Of a stretch of DNA of 23,262 bases, positions 8,606 through 17,477 are shown piece by piece. Every line of letters starts with the position of its first letter. Position 1 is the stretch's first letter. The notes under the pieces were generated by a model, which was given only the letters and a program-made list of their open reading frames with translations, was not told where the DNA came from and did not search any database. Origin of the DNA: Thermodesulfovibrionales bacterium (GTDB taxonomy: Bacteria > Nitrospirota > Thermodesulfovibrionia > Thermodesulfovibrionales > SM23-35); assembly GCA_020053565.1 (NCBI GenBank), contig JAGVMY010000052.1, positions 1 to 23,262 of the forward strand. Direction: 5' to 3'. Position numbers and translations under genes: made by a program.

Positions 8606-8633
8606 TTGACAGCATTTTCACCAGTGTTGTCAA
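8606..8633. repeat. Palindrome upstream of ugd (possible operator)
   Basis: TTGACAGCA (8606-8614) pairs with TGTTGTCAA (8625-8633), with one G-U pair, across a 10-base spacer. It lies immediately downstream, in the ugd direction, of a candidate -10 box, where an operator or 5' leader hairpin would act. Confidence 0.45.
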
Positions 8634-8634
8634 C

Positions 8635-8662
8635 AACATAAGAGAAATGAGAATTCTGTAAA
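8635..8662 (-). promoter_or_regulatory. Candidate sigma-70 promoter for ugd
   Basis: On the minus strand TTTACA (8662-8657, five of six consensus) is separated by 16 bases from TATGTT (8640-8635, four of six). Transcription would begin near 8628, leaving a leader of about 70 bases before the ugd ATG. It is the best match in the gap but remains a weak prediction. Confidence 0.3.
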
Positions 8663-8709
8663 ACTTACATGATTCAAGGATTCATATCAGGGGAAACATT
8701 TTAAAGATA

Positions 8710-8745
8710 TGCTCTTTAACTCCTCACAATAGAGAGCAGGGAGTT
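8710..8745. repeat. Interleaved inverted repeats after the GT9 gene
   Basis: TGCTCT (8710-8715) can pair with AGAGCA (8733-8738), and AACTCC (8718-8723) with GGAGTT (8740-8745). The arms interleave, so the two 6-bp stems either exclude each other or form a pseudoknot. Position: just after the GT9 stop and upstream of ugd. Confidence 0.4.
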
Positions 8746-8776
8746 GCATGAATTTTACAATTAAAACAGCGCGGAT

Positions 8777-9808
8777 TCACAATACCTCGTGTATTTTATC
8801 AATAACCATTTTTGGTGTCACTATAGTGAGACATGCTTGCTTTTCTGGATGAATGCATTTGTCTTGTCTGCATGGTCTGCACCACACTGTACCGATGTCG
8901 AACAGTATTTTCTTATCAGTCCATGGTCCGCAATGCTTTGACAGAGTAGGACCATATATACCAATTACAAATAATCCTGTAGCGGCTGCTATATGAATTG
9001 GTGCTGAATCATTCCCAATAAACAAATCACTAAACTTACATAATGCAGCAAACTCCATAAGATTCAGTTTGGTTGATACGATATCCGGTGGTTTTTTCAG
9101 CCTGTTCAGTATATCCTGAATGATATTGTCTTCATCAGGTCCTCCTATCAAAAATATTCTATACCGCCCGGCTACTGAACTGATAACCTCTGCAAATTTC
9201 TCAACTCCCCACTGCCTGAGTTCTGTCCTTGTACCAGAATGAATGATGATGGCTTTCTTATCTTTTGTTTTTAACACACTGAACATCTCGGTTATTTCTT
9301 TTATTGCACTGTTAGGAACATCAAAAGTCAATCTCCTATCGTATATCTTAAGCCCGGAATCAGTAAGAGCCTGAAGATAATATTCGATCATATGCGGGTT
9401 TTTATCATCATTCCACCGGAACGTCTCTGTAAGCAGAAATCCTCTCCACCAATTATCGGATTTAAAACCGATCCTTGTTTTAGCTCCCGAGGCAAAACCA
9501 ATGATCGTGGGCCGGTCTGAATTTGAAAGGATAAAAACTGTATCGAAATCTCTTTCGCGAATTTCTTTCAAAAAATGCATAAATTTTAAAAATCCTCTTT
9601 TACCTTTCATCTCCTTTCTTTCAAAAGCAATTACTTCAGACAGTTCAGGCATGAGTTCTAAAAACACCTCCCCACCTTTATTTACTAATGCGGAGATAGT
9701 TGCATCGGGCAGATTCATCTTTAAATTCTTTATAAATGGATACATCCAGATAGCGTCTCCGATATATCTCATGTTGATCACCAGTATATTTTTAGTATCA
9801 TTTAACAT
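8777..9808 (-). CDS. Glycosyltransferase family 9 (heptosyltransferase-like)
   Basis: Family 9 enzymes transfer heptose from ADP-heptose to LPS inner core on the cytoplasmic face. The 343-residue protein opens with ILVINMRYIGDAIWMYP (8-24), the acceptor-side motif of WaaC/WaaF-type enzymes. It has HSGTRTELRQW (190-200) in the donor domain and the signature GNDSAPIHIAAATG (265-278). A cysteine cluster, C310, C313, C318 and C326, lies near the C terminus, as in many family members. It overlaps the upstream family 4 glycosyltransferase by 7 bases and is the last gene of the cluster before a 220-base gap. Whether the sugar is heptose cannot be told from sequence alone. Confidence 0.92.
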   Translation of the reverse strand: MLNDTKNILVINMRYIGDAIWMYPFIKNLKMNLPDATISALVNKGGEVFLELMPELSEVIAFERKEMKGKRGFLKFMHFLKEIRERDFDTVFILSNSDRPTIIGFASGAKTRIGFKSDNWWRGFLLTETFRWNDDKNPHMIEYYLQALTDSGLKIYDRRLTFDVPNSAIKEITEMFSVLKTKDKKAIIIHSGTRTELRQWGVEKFAEVISSVAGRYRIFLIGGPDEDNIIQDILNRLKKPPDIVSTKLNLMEFAALCKFSDLFIGNDSAPIHIAAATGLFVIGIYGPTLSKHCGPWTDKKILFDIGTVWCRPCRQDKCIHPEKQACLTIVTPKMVIDKIHEVL

Positions 9809-11076
9809 TTCGAGATAGTATTCGCCAAAGTGACAAGTTCATCAACTGCCTTTTCTACAGTATAGGGAGACTTCAAAGGAGAGGATTGTAATTGATTTTG
9901 TTTCCACCTCTCGATGTATGCTTCAAGTCCTCTTTTTATAGCCAGCTCATCATCTGCCTGAACCACTATGTGCCCCATTCCCTCAAGCATACTTCTCAGT
10001 TCATCGTTTCGATACACAAGGGCAAGAACAGGTCTTCCTGTATGCAGATATTCATAAACCTTTGATGGTATTGTCTCAAAAGAAACATCATCGGTGTTCT
10101 GTATAAGGAGCAGCACATCAGCTTTATACATGAACTCCATAGCTTCCTGCCTTTGCACTTTGCCTTTCACGTTGAGTATCTCCCTGTAAGGGAATTGTTC
10201 TATTCCTTTGCTCACATTTCTGCTATTGTTCCCGTAGAGATTAAGTCTGAAGTAATTTGGTAGATTCGGAGACTCACGGAACAATAAAACCAATGCCTTA
10301 AAAATATAATCTAAATTCCTGCTTCCACCAAGAGAACCAAAATGTACGATATTGAATACCTCTTCATGACTATGTGGTGTCATGTTTTCACGGGGAACTG
10401 CACCTGCATATATCGCAAATGATTTTTTGCTGTTGTTATTTCTTTCACAGGCATTTTTTGCAGCTTGCTGCGTTAGGAATACAGTCGCATGTGCTGTCTT
10501 GAAGATTAATCGTTCAATCCCTTTTATAAAATGTCTCTCAAGCCTACCGGGTGCTGCATACTGATGTACAAGAGGGTCTTGAAATTCGGCAACGTGCGGT
10601 ATCTTTGTAATAAAGGATGCAACCATTGCAGCAATGTGTGCGCTCACAGGCCCGCCAGTACTGTAGAGTACAGCAGGTCTTTTTTTTATGGCCAGCAGGA
10701 TAGCAGCAATTGATGCTGTGATAAACCAGGACCATGTCGAGTCAAGTCTAAGGAATATCTTTTCTATAAAATAAAACGGACAAACAGGCAAAAGAAAAAG
10801 CGTTTCCCAGAATTTAAACCAGAATTTTCCCCTTGTTTTTCTTCTTAAAAAATATCTCACCTCATATCTGATGCCTGATGGGGCAGGGGAAGGTATTCTT
10901 TTATGAGTCAGGTTCTTGTAATGTGCTCCACACGGTGAGGTGAGAAGGCAGATATCAATTCCCTTTTGTCTTAAATAAGGAAGCCTGTCATCAATGTGAT
11001 GAGAAGGCGCCATCGGGTCGATATTGGCAAAATACGATATTATCAGCCATCGCCTTATTTTTTTCTCCTTGCTCAT
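9802..11076 (-). CDS. Glycosyltransferase family 4-like
   Basis: This 424-residue protein looks like a GT-B fold, group 1 glycosyltransferase. The N-terminal half has WLIISYFANID...HHIDDRLPYLRQKGIDICLLTS and a mid-protein AEFQDPLVHQYA. The C-terminal half has IVHFGSLGGSRNLDYIFKAL and the nucleotide-sugar segment IPSKVYEYLHTGRPVLALV, with the family's conserved glutamate. The sugar and acceptor are unknown. It overlaps the upstream methyltransferase by 4 bases (ATGA) and the downstream GT9 gene by 7, so it belongs to the same transcript. Hydrophobic stretches around residues 115-160 suggest association with the inner membrane. Confidence 0.88.
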   Translation of the reverse strand: MSKEKKIRRWLIISYFANIDPMAPSHHIDDRLPYLRQKGIDICLLTSPCGAHYKNLTHKRIPSPAPSGIRYEVRYFLRRKTRGKFWFKFWETLFLLPVCPFYFIEKIFLRLDSTWSWFITASIAAILLAIKKRPAVLYSTGGPVSAHIAAMVASFITKIPHVAEFQDPLVHQYAAPGRLERHFIKGIERLIFKTAHATVFLTQQAAKNACERNNNSKKSFAIYAGAVPRENMTPHSHEEVFNIVHFGSLGGSRNLDYIFKALVLLFRESPNLPNYFRLNLYGNNSRNVSKGIEQFPYREILNVKGKVQRQEAMEFMYKADVLLLIQNTDDVSFETIPSKVYEYLHTGRPVLALVYRNDELRSMLEGMGHIVVQADDELAIKRGLEAYIERWKQNQLQSSPLKSPYTVEKAVDELVTLANTISKC

Positions 11077-11963
11077 TTTGCATTAACGTATGGTTTTTTA
11101 ATAAATACCCATATATCGTGGCCCCTGCTGAAGAGTTTTGCAAATGGGTTGAGAAGCCCTTCAATAATTTTTGCAGTTTTAAACTTGAACTTAGAAACTT
11201 CATCTTTCCTGTAGATGCTGACCCGTCGTGTTTCGAGTCTAATAACATCAAAGCCGGCCTTTTTCGATATCTTACTAAAAGACATGGGATTGAAAAAACT
11301 AATATGCCCACCATGTCTGATATCAAAATAATCCCACCGCTGTTTCATGAACTTAACCGTCCAACTACTGGTATTCCCTGTACTGATTACCATTATGCCT
11401 CCCGGTTTTAAAATACGGCGGCATTCTCTTAGCAGACCTAACGGCTCTTTTAAATGTTCGATGACTTCAAATAAGGTGATAGCGTCATAATAATTGCCGG
11501 GAAGATTCAGATCCTGTAAAAAACCATGTTTTACATTGAGGCCTTGTCCTATGGCGGTCTTTACTGCCATAGCAGCAGGCTCGACACCTGTTACTATATA
11601 CTCTCTTTCTTGGGCAAATGCCAAAAATGAGCCTATAGAACAGCCCACATCTAACAATCTGATATCCCGGGGATGCCTGCCATATATACGTTCAATCTTT
11701 TTTAGCCGTTTTTGATATAACCTCAAACTCCGCACTATTGATTTCCCCTGAGGAGAAGTTCCTTTTGGGATATCGAAACCCTCCATACTGCTAAGATACC
11801 GTTCTTCAGAGCACTGGCTGATCAATTGACCGCATTCGGCGCACTTAAGCAACAGACCCTCCTCCGTTACAATATCACTGGATACAAGCATAGAGCCGCA
11901 GCCTATCGGACATCTTGTTAAGAAAGGTTTTTCGAGCATTCTGAAAGTAGAATCCGTTTCCAT
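11073..11963 (-). CDS. SAM-dependent methyltransferase with N-terminal zinc-ribbon-like motif
   Basis: The 296-residue protein has a class I methyltransferase core: motif I LLDVGCSIGSFL (103-114), acidic GVEPA about 20 residues later, and ITLFEVIEHLKEP followed by LKPGG. Ahead of the core lie four cysteines, C18, C22, C41 and C44, arranged like a small zinc ribbon. This two-part layout is common among sugar methyltransferases in polysaccharide clusters. The substrate is probably a glycan or lipid-linked sugar, by context only. It starts 45 bases after the preceding methyltransferase gene and overlaps the next glycosyltransferase by 4 bases. Confidence 0.88.
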   Translation of the reverse strand: METDSTFRMLEKPFLTRCPIGCGSMLVSSDIVTEEGLLLKCAECGQLISQCSEERYLSSMEGFDIPKGTSPQGKSIVRSLRLYQKRLKKIERIYGRHPRDIRLLDVGCSIGSFLAFAQEREYIVTGVEPAAMAVKTAIGQGLNVKHGFLQDLNLPGNYYDAITLFEVIEHLKEPLGLLRECRRILKPGGIMVISTGNTSSWTVKFMKQRWDYFDIRHGGHISFFNPMSFSKISKKAGFDVIRLETRRVSIYRKDEVSKFKFKTAKIIEGLLNPFAKLFSRGHDIWVFIKKPYVNAK

Positions 11964-12008
11964 AATAAAAATGACTTAGAAGTATTTCCTCTTTTCTATT
12001 GTACGACC

Positions 12009-12629
12009 TTAAATAATCTTAGCTCTTACAACATATTGTATTACAAGAGATTCTTTCAACTTATTCAAACAAAGAATATTTAGAATCCTCATGTTTAATC
12101 CACAATCAATTTTTCGATAGAGTTTCTCAAGTACCATACCGTTCAGAGAAAAAAGCTCTATAATTCCCTGCAACGTAAAGAATCTCAGGTGGGTTCGATC
12201 AAGGATCCCTGCATCGGTATATTGCCATTTACCTTTTATTAATCCACGTACAATCCTGTGAAAGCCGATGTTCGGAATACTTGCTACCATAGTACCCTCC
12301 GGCTTTAGAAATTTCTTCAGTTTACCTACCGTTGCCCACGGGTCATGCAGATGCTCGAGCACATCTGCACATACGATGCAATTAAAATATCCCTCCTTAA
12401 CGGGGAGCTGTATAGCCTCGATATCCCCTTCAATGACAGTATCAAGCACTTTTCTTGCCTCATTTGCTCCATAGGAGGATATTTCAACACCCCATACCTC
12501 TTTGACGCCGTTCTCCTTGATATGCTTACCCAAAGCCCCGGTGCCGCAGCCTATATCAAGAACTGTTTTACATCCATCAGGGATCATAGCCGCGATTTCA
12601 GGCCGTAATGACCCGTAATACTCATTCAT
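12009..12629 (-). CDS. SAM-dependent methyltransferase (Methyltransf_23 type)
   Basis: This class I methyltransferase has motif I TVLDIGCGTGALG, acidic GVEIS in the second strand, CIVCADVLEHLHDPW and the LKPEG turn, followed by a C-terminal part with HLRFFTL. It is about 206 residues from the ATG at 12629, which has GGAAG 8 bases upstream. A GTG at 12647 would add six residues but lacks a good ribosome site. It overlaps the end of the upstream family 2 glycosyltransferase by 8 bases. Small enzymes of this kind in O-antigen clusters methylate sugars or cap chains; the target here is unknown. It lacks the cysteine motif of the next methyltransferase. Confidence 0.88.
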   Translation of the reverse strand: MNEYYGSLRPEIAAMIPDGCKTVLDIGCGTGALGKHIKENGVKEVWGVEISSYGANEARKVLDTVIEGDIEAIQLPVKEGYFNCIVCADVLEHLHDPWATVGKLKKFLKPEGTMVASIPNIGFHRIVRGLIKGKWQYTDAGILDRTHLRFFTLQGIIELFSLNGMVLEKLYRKIDCGLNMRILNILCLNKLKESLVIQYVVRAKII

Positions 12630-13620
12630 TATGATGTCTTCCTTCACACCTGGTATACTGCCTGAGTAAATTATTCAGATGATTCAGCCGCCTTTCAAAA
12701 CGCAATTTCTTGAGCAATCCCCGTGGCTTCATTCCTTCCAATAATCTGAGCCTGTTGTCTATTTTATACATGAGTCCGGGAGCCAGACCCTCTTTCTTAA
12801 TCCTTTCGATATAAGACCCTATCAGTTCCAAATGCCTATCCCTTGGGTGGGGAGGGCTGTATTTTATATGAAATTTCTTTTCAAGCAGTTTCTTGTTTTT
12901 CTTCATCAGGGTGTGTGTCGGATTTTCTCTTTTAGCAAAGGATTTGCTCCCTCTATGGTATATGAAGACATCCTCGCAGCAGACCAGCCTGTAGCCGGCG
13001 TTTTTTACCCTGATACAGTAATCGTCATCTTCAAAGTAACCGAGACTGAATTTTTCATCGAGCAGGCCGACGGTTTCCGTCAGTTCCTCTCGCATTGCAA
13101 CGCAAAAAAACCCGAGCCTGTCTGTTTCAAAGATATCCCCGCTACTCATATTGGTCCATGCATATCCTTCTTCCATAATTACTTCAGGGGTTGTCCCCCT
13201 TACAAATATTCGCTGCTCATTCCCCACCTCATTTGATACAGGACCAACCATGCCGATCGCCCTGTCTTCGTTCAAAGGCTTTAAAAGTCGTTCCAGCCAA
13301 CCTTTTGTTACTGCAGTATCATTGTTGAGAAGCACTAAATAATTACCGCTCGATACATGTATTCCGTCATTAGTGCCGCCGGCAAAGCCCCTGTTAGACT
13401 TGTTCAGGACAAACTTGATGTTGTGATGCCGAGCGGCTAATTGCCGGAGATAGCCCTGAGTGCCGTCGGTTGAATTGTTATCTACTACTATCACCTCATA
13501 GTTACAGTAATTAGTTTCTTTAAAAATACTCTCCAGACATGGAGCCGTATTTTCAAGCATTCCGTTATAGCTAACGACGATTATCGATGCTCTGAGCAAA
13601 CAGTTCCTGTCCTTTATCAT
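12622..13620 (-). CDS. Glycosyltransferase family 2 (rhamnosyltransferase-like)
   Basis: The 332-residue GT-A enzyme begins with ASIIVVSYNG (11-20) and has VVDNNSTDGT (45-54), NRGFAGGTNDGI (76-87) and a metal-binding NNDT (99-102). The later GYFEDDDYCIRVKNAGYR carries the catalytic-base ED region. This arrangement is typical of the WbbL-like branch, which often adds rhamnose or similar sugars to O-antigen or cell-wall glycan, but specificity cannot be inferred. The ATG start is clear. It lies 38 bases after wecB and its stop overlaps the start of the methyltransferase gene. Confidence 0.92.
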   Translation of the reverse strand: MIKDRNCLLRASIIVVSYNGMLENTAPCLESIFKETNYCNYEVIVVDNNSTDGTQGYLRQLAARHHNIKFVLNKSNRGFAGGTNDGIHVSSGNYLVLLNNDTAVTKGWLERLLKPLNEDRAIGMVGPVSNEVGNEQRIFVRGTTPEVIMEEGYAWTNMSSGDIFETDRLGFFCVAMREELTETVGLLDEKFSLGYFEDDDYCIRVKNAGYRLVCCEDVFIYHRGSKSFAKRENPTHTLMKKNKKLLEKKFHIKYSPPHPRDRHLELIGSYIERIKKEGLAPGLMYKIDNRLRLLEGMKPRGLLKKLRFERRLNHLNNLLRQYTRCEGRHHNE

Positions 13621-13658
13621 ATTCTGGAAGCCTTGCGGTTCATTTGTTATGCAAATAT

Positions 13659-14813
13659 CTAATCAAGCAATCTCTTTACTATATCCCTGATCCTGAGGGA
13701 AGACTTGCCATCTCCATAGGGGTTTCTGCGTTTTGCCATGTTATTGTATTCGCCTCTATTCGATAACAGCATCCTCACTGATTTAACTATTTTCTCCTTG
13801 TCTGTACCGACCAGTAGTGCTGTCCCCGCGTCAATACCTTCAGTACGTTCAGTGACATCTCGCATGACTAACACAGGTTTTCCAAGACTCGGTGCTTCTT
13901 CCTGAATACCCCCTGAATCGGTGAGGATAAGATAACTTTTACTCATAAGCCAGATGAGATAGGGATACTCAAGGGGCTCTACGAGATGAATATTTTTTAT
14001 ACCACTCAGCCTCGGATAGACATGTCCTCTCACATTTGGATTAAGATGGACAGGATAGATTGTCTCCACATTCTCCCGGGCAATCTCCTTAAGTGCATGG
14101 CATATGTTTTCAAAAGGCTTACCAAAACTTTCCCGACGGTGCCCTGTAACCAGGATTATCCTCTTTGAAAAATCGAGAAATCGAAAATAATCATAAAACC
14201 TTTTTTCATTTCTGTTCACAATATCCAGCCCCATGAAAAGGGCATCAATTACCGTATTACCAACAACAAAAATATTTTCCTCTGATATGCTTTCTCTTAA
14301 CAAATTCTCTTTCGCTTTATCCGTTGGAGCAAAATGATAGTCTGCGATATGACTTACCAGAACACGATTCGTTTCTTCAGGGAAAGGAGAAAACTTATGA
14401 AAACTTCTCAGCCCCGCTTCAATATGTGCAACCTTTATTTTGTTATAAAACCCTGCCAATGCCCCAACAAAAGTAGTGGTTGTGTCTCCCTGCACAATGA
14501 TAAGATCAGGCTGGCTTTCCTTGATCACCTTTTCAAGGAGTTTCAAAGATTTTGAAGTGACAGTGAAAAGGCTCTGGTTTTCCATCATGATATTCAAGTC
14601 ATAATCAGGAACTATCGAGAAAAACTGCAAAACCTGATCCAGCATCTCTCTGTGCTGCCCTGTCACACACACTTGAATATTTCCAACATCTTTAAGCTTC
14701 ACTATGAGAGGGGCAAGTTTAATTGCCTCAGGTCTTGTACCAAAGATGAAAAGAAATCTGCTGATTTTTCCTTTACCTTTTGTTTTCGCGCTGAAGTTCA
14801 AGGAGCTGTGCAT
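13659..14813 (-). CDS. wecB: UDP-N-acetylglucosamine 2-epimerase (non-hydrolysing)
   Basis: The enzyme interconverts UDP-GlcNAc and UDP-ManNAc, a precursor for O-antigen or enterobacterial-common-antigen-like glycans. Visible motifs are FIFGTRPEAIKLAPLI, TGQHREMLDQ, QGDTTTTFVGALAG, VAHIEAGLRSF with PFPEETNR, TGHRRESFG, and LTDSGGIQEEAPSLGKPVLVMR. From the ATG at 14813 the protein is 384 residues, close to the usual 370-385. The frame extends back to a TTG at 14864, but that adds an unrelated tail. Either start overlaps the 3' end of the WaaE-like gene, by 41 bases from the ATG. No wecC-type ManNAc dehydrogenase is obvious nearby unless ugd has that role. Confidence 0.95.
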   Translation of the reverse strand: MHSSLNFSAKTKGKGKISRFLFIFGTRPEAIKLAPLIVKLKDVGNIQVCVTGQHREMLDQVLQFFSIVPDYDLNIMMENQSLFTVTSKSLKLLEKVIKESQPDLIIVQGDTTTTFVGALAGFYNKIKVAHIEAGLRSFHKFSPFPEETNRVLVSHIADYHFAPTDKAKENLLRESISEENIFVVGNTVIDALFMGLDIVNRNEKRFYDYFRFLDFSKRIILVTGHRRESFGKPFENICHALKEIARENVETIYPVHLNPNVRGHVYPRLSGIKNIHLVEPLEYPYLIWLMSKSYLILTDSGGIQEEAPSLGKPVLVMRDVTERTEGIDAGTALLVGTDKEKIVKSVRMLLSNRGEYNNMAKRRNPYGDGKSSLRIRDIVKRLLD

Positions 14814-15540
14814 ATTTGAAAAATGTCCCTCCTGCTCTTGTAATCGCAAAGATAAAGCCGTCAAGTCCGTTCAGAAATCCAAGTTTCAAAATATAGACTT
14901 TGATAAACATGGCAATCCCATGAAAAAATGGCGTAAAAACATTCGCCCTCTTTCCTGCTTCAAAAAGCTCTCTCGCCATATCAGTCGACCTTATCTCCAT
15001 TATGGTAAGCATGTCAGAATAACAGGTAAAACTATAGTGATCAAACGGCACATCAACTTTCTCAAGAATGCCACTTGTCTCCCACCTGCCATGCGTTATA
15101 GCCTGGAAACGGCCTTTGCTCTTTCTTACGAGTCTTACTGTCCTGTCAGGCCACCACCCGCTGTATTTAATCCACCTGCCATGGAAATAATTTCTCCTCG
15201 GAAAACTGTATGCATCGGCATTTTTCGGATCACTTATTATCTGCTTAATCTCGCGTGCGGTTTCTTCAGGTATCCTCTCATCAGCGTCTACAATGAGTAT
15301 CCACTCATGCTTGCATTTGTCAATCGCGCTGTTTTTCTGAGGTCCGTCACCTTTCCAATCCTCTATAAAAACGCGACAGCCAAACCTTTCTGCAATTTCC
15401 AAAGTTCTATCAGTGCTTCTTGAATCAACTACTACCACAATATCATCTGCAAAAGAAACACTTTTCAGGCACTCAGGCAACCTTTTCTCCTCATCTTTTG
15501 TAATAATGGCTACTGATAAAGGAATTTTTTCAGGTAACAT
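14773..15540 (-). CDS. Glycosyltransferase family 2, WaaE/KdtX-like
   Basis: This 255-residue enzyme has the compact layout of LPS core beta-glucosyltransferases of the WaaE type. It shows LSVAIITKDEEKRLPECLKS (8-27), VVVDSRSTDRT (36-46), WKGDGPQKNSAID (62-74) and a metal-binding DADE (85-88). NYFHGRWIKYSGWWPDRTVRL follows, a segment typical of this subfamily. A C-terminal hydrophobic region (around 200-240) may sit on the membrane. It overlaps the ligase-like gene by 11 bases upstream and wecB downstream. The role in LPS core assembly is inferred from family and neighbours. Confidence 0.92.
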   Translation of the reverse strand: MLPEKIPLSVAIITKDEEKRLPECLKSVSFADDIVVVVDSRSTDRTLEIAERFGCRVFIEDWKGDGPQKNSAIDKCKHEWILIVDADERIPEETAREIKQIISDPKNADAYSFPRRNYFHGRWIKYSGWWPDRTVRLVRKSKGRFQAITHGRWETSGILEKVDVPFDHYSFTCYSDMLTIMEIRSTDMARELFEAGKRANVFTPFFHGIAMFIKVYILKLGFLNGLDGFIFAITRAGGTFFKYAQLLELQRENKR

Positions 15541-16711
15541 GTAACGCCTCAGACACCCCTGTAAAAAGAGGTAATGCTATTGCTGTTGCGAATGGAAGCA
15601 CCTGTGTATCGGTAAGACTTCCAATAATAAAGACCGTTGTAAAAGTAAAAACTGCAAACCCAAGCGCTGAATCACGGCATTTCCATCCTCTTTTTAACAT
15701 CACAAATAGAAGGGTGCAAAACGCAACAAGCCCAACTATACCGAAACTTACCATCATATAGAGAAAACTATTATGCGGATGATCGTAAAAGGGAAGTGAC
15801 GGCTCTTTTTTATGAAGCTCCCATGATTTTTTAAAACCTGCTGTACCTGTTCCAAGAACGGGATTTTTCTTTATCTCTGATAATGCAATTCCCCACATAT
15901 GAAATCTTAACCCTATTGATGTATTCACATTCCCCTGCGTATAAAGCACTATGTCTTCTTTAGCTTTCGAAAACCGGGATTGCACCACTGGAAAGGAAAA
16001 TAAAAAAGAGACTGCAATGACACTCACAATGAGTATCTTCACTATATGCCGCTGCCCTATTATGTTATACACGATGAATGGTGATAAGACTATCAATGCT
16101 ACGTAACCACTCCTCCCTCCTGTGAAACCTATAGTAGCAAAATACTGAATCATAGCAGAAATGTAGAGCAAGCGTTCTCTTTTCGACTGTGCCTTTAAAA
16201 AGTAAAAAGATGCGATAAGTATTCCTGTAGTAAGCAGCAATGAATAGGGGATGTGCGCTGAACTTCCTCCCAGCAGCCCGGTTGCAAGCCCCTTTTTAAG
16301 ATGTACTAAGCCTGCAAATTGTAGTATTGAGATCGCACTATTGAGAGAAAGCCCTAAAAGGAACATCTTGATTATCAAATCAGGCTGTCTCCGGGGAGTG
16401 ATAACCGGCGCAATTGCTATAGCATATAACCAGTAATGAGTCTTAAGGGCTATAGGGAATCCATCAGCTGGCAGCGGCGTGTACATAAGACCAGTCCATG
16501 GCAAAACAATAAGGATTATCACCGGGAGTATAATTTTGGAATTCTGCCATGTGGTGATATCTCTCAAAAACTTTCCGGAAATAATCCAGACACCGAGCAC
16601 AAAAACTCCACAGATTACTGTTGGAGATGTAGCTATCGGAAGAAAGAAGAACATACCCAGATACCCTGTCCAGAGAAAGGCATCCGGGTTAATTTTCCTT
16701 AACAATTCCAT
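15530..16711 (-). CDS. O-antigen ligase/polymerase-like membrane protein (Wzy_C domain)
   Basis: This protein of about 393 residues is strongly hydrophobic, with about ten membrane segments. The large periplasmic loop before the last segments carries GTGTAGFKKSW and a DHPHNSFLYM motif, typical of the Wzy_C family that includes O-antigen ligase WaaL and some polymerases. WaaL-type enzymes join lipid-linked O-chains to lipid A-core in the periplasm; polymerases extend the chain. I cannot separate the two here. The ATG at 16711 is preferred; a TTG at 16738 adds nine residues. Both overlap the end of the preceding glycosyltransferase gene. Confidence 0.88.
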   Translation of the reverse strand: MELLRKINPDAFLWTGYLGMFFFLPIATSPTVICGVFVLGVWIISGKFLRDITTWQNSKIILPVIILIVLPWTGLMYTPLPADGFPIALKTHYWLYAIAIAPVITPRRQPDLIIKMFLLGLSLNSAISILQFAGLVHLKKGLATGLLGGSSAHIPYSLLLTTGILIASFYFLKAQSKRERLLYISAMIQYFATIGFTGGRSGYVALIVLSPFIVYNIIGQRHIVKILIVSVIAVSFLFSFPVVQSRFSKAKEDIVLYTQGNVNTSIGLRFHMWGIALSEIKKNPVLGTGTAGFKKSWELHKKEPSLPFYDHPHNSFLYMMVSFGIVGLVAFCTLLFVMLKRGWKCRDSALGFAVFTFTTVFIIGSLTDTQVLPFATAIALPLFTGVSEALHVT

Positions 16712-17477
16712 TCTTGCAAAAATAATCTTTTGATGCAATTGATGCTGAAAAAAGTTGTTTGTTCATATCGTTTTTCGTCTTGTTCGTTGGGTGCCAGAGG
16801 TGAAAACATATTGCCATGGATGCATGCACCTTTTTTATGAGTCCGAATTTAAAAAATCTGCATGCAAGTTCTGAATCTTCGTTACCCCATCCCGTGAAAT
16901 CCTCATTAAAGCCATTCACTGCCAGTATGTCCCTTTTAAAAAAGCTCATATTGCATGACTTTATCCCCTTAAGTTTTTTATTCTTAATGAAAAGTGAACG
17001 GGGAAGATGAATTAAATGATGAGCATTAGAAATCTTGCCTGTCAGGGCCATTTTCATCAATGTGGGTATTGAATTGGCATGCTCATAATTAAAGAATGAT
17101 ACGACATTCTTATTGACATGCACCCTCTTTCCTTGTATAAAACATGCCTCTTCTTGCAGTTTTAAATGGTCTGATATAAAATGCTGGTTCACCACACAGT
17201 CACCATCTAAGAGAATAATATAGTCCCCTGATGTTTGTTTTATCGCCTCATTACGGATTTTAGCAGCCCTGAATCCTTTGTCTTCGTGCCATACATGGAG
17301 CACAGGAAAAGATGCACCTTTAGAGAAACTTTTTACTCCCTGAGCAGTATTCTCATCAGAACCATCATCTGCGATGATCACCTCGTCAGGCAGCCTTGTC
17401 TGGTGTAAAATGCTCTCAGTCACTTTTTTAAAGGCGGAGGGATTGTTGTACGTTGTTATTACAAGAGATATTTTCAA
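16689..17477 (-). CDS. Glycosyltransferase family 2 with galactosyltransferase-like C terminus
   Basis: The 262-residue GT-A enzyme has ISLVITTYNNP (3-13), IIADDGSDENT (34-44), HEDKGFRAAKIRNEAI (64-79) and metal-binding DGD (91-93). Its C-terminal half has NMSFFKRDILAVNGFNEDF and GWGNEDSELACRFF, the pattern of the Glyco_transf_7C/chondroitin-synthase-like C domain that supplies the catalytic base. The sugar is not predictable. Its ATG overlaps the stop of the DUF3108 gene by 4 bases (ATGA) and its end overlaps the ligase-like gene, so it is translationally coupled on both sides. Confidence 0.9.
   Translation of the reverse strand: MKISLVITTYNNPSAFKKVTESILHQTRLPDEVIIADDGSDENTAQGVKSFSKGASFPVLHVWHEDKGFRAAKIRNEAIKQTSGDYIILLDGDCVVNQHFISDHLKLQEEACFIQGKRVHVNKNVVSFFNYEHANSIPTLMKMALTGKISNAHHLIHLPRSLFIKNKKLKGIKSCNMSFFKRDILAVNGFNEDFTGWGNEDSELACRFFKFGLIKKVHASMAICFHLWHPTNKTKNDMNKQLFSASIASKDYFCKNGIVKEN

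Noticed and set aside
12832..13236. 134-codon plus-strand frame within the family 2 glycosyltransferase
   Set aside because: It is antisense to a well-supported gene and shows no domain signature.
14704..15423. 239-codon plus-strand frame opposite the WaaE-like gene
   Set aside because: The minus-strand frame has clear glycosyltransferase motifs. This one is cysteine- and proline-rich with no family pattern.
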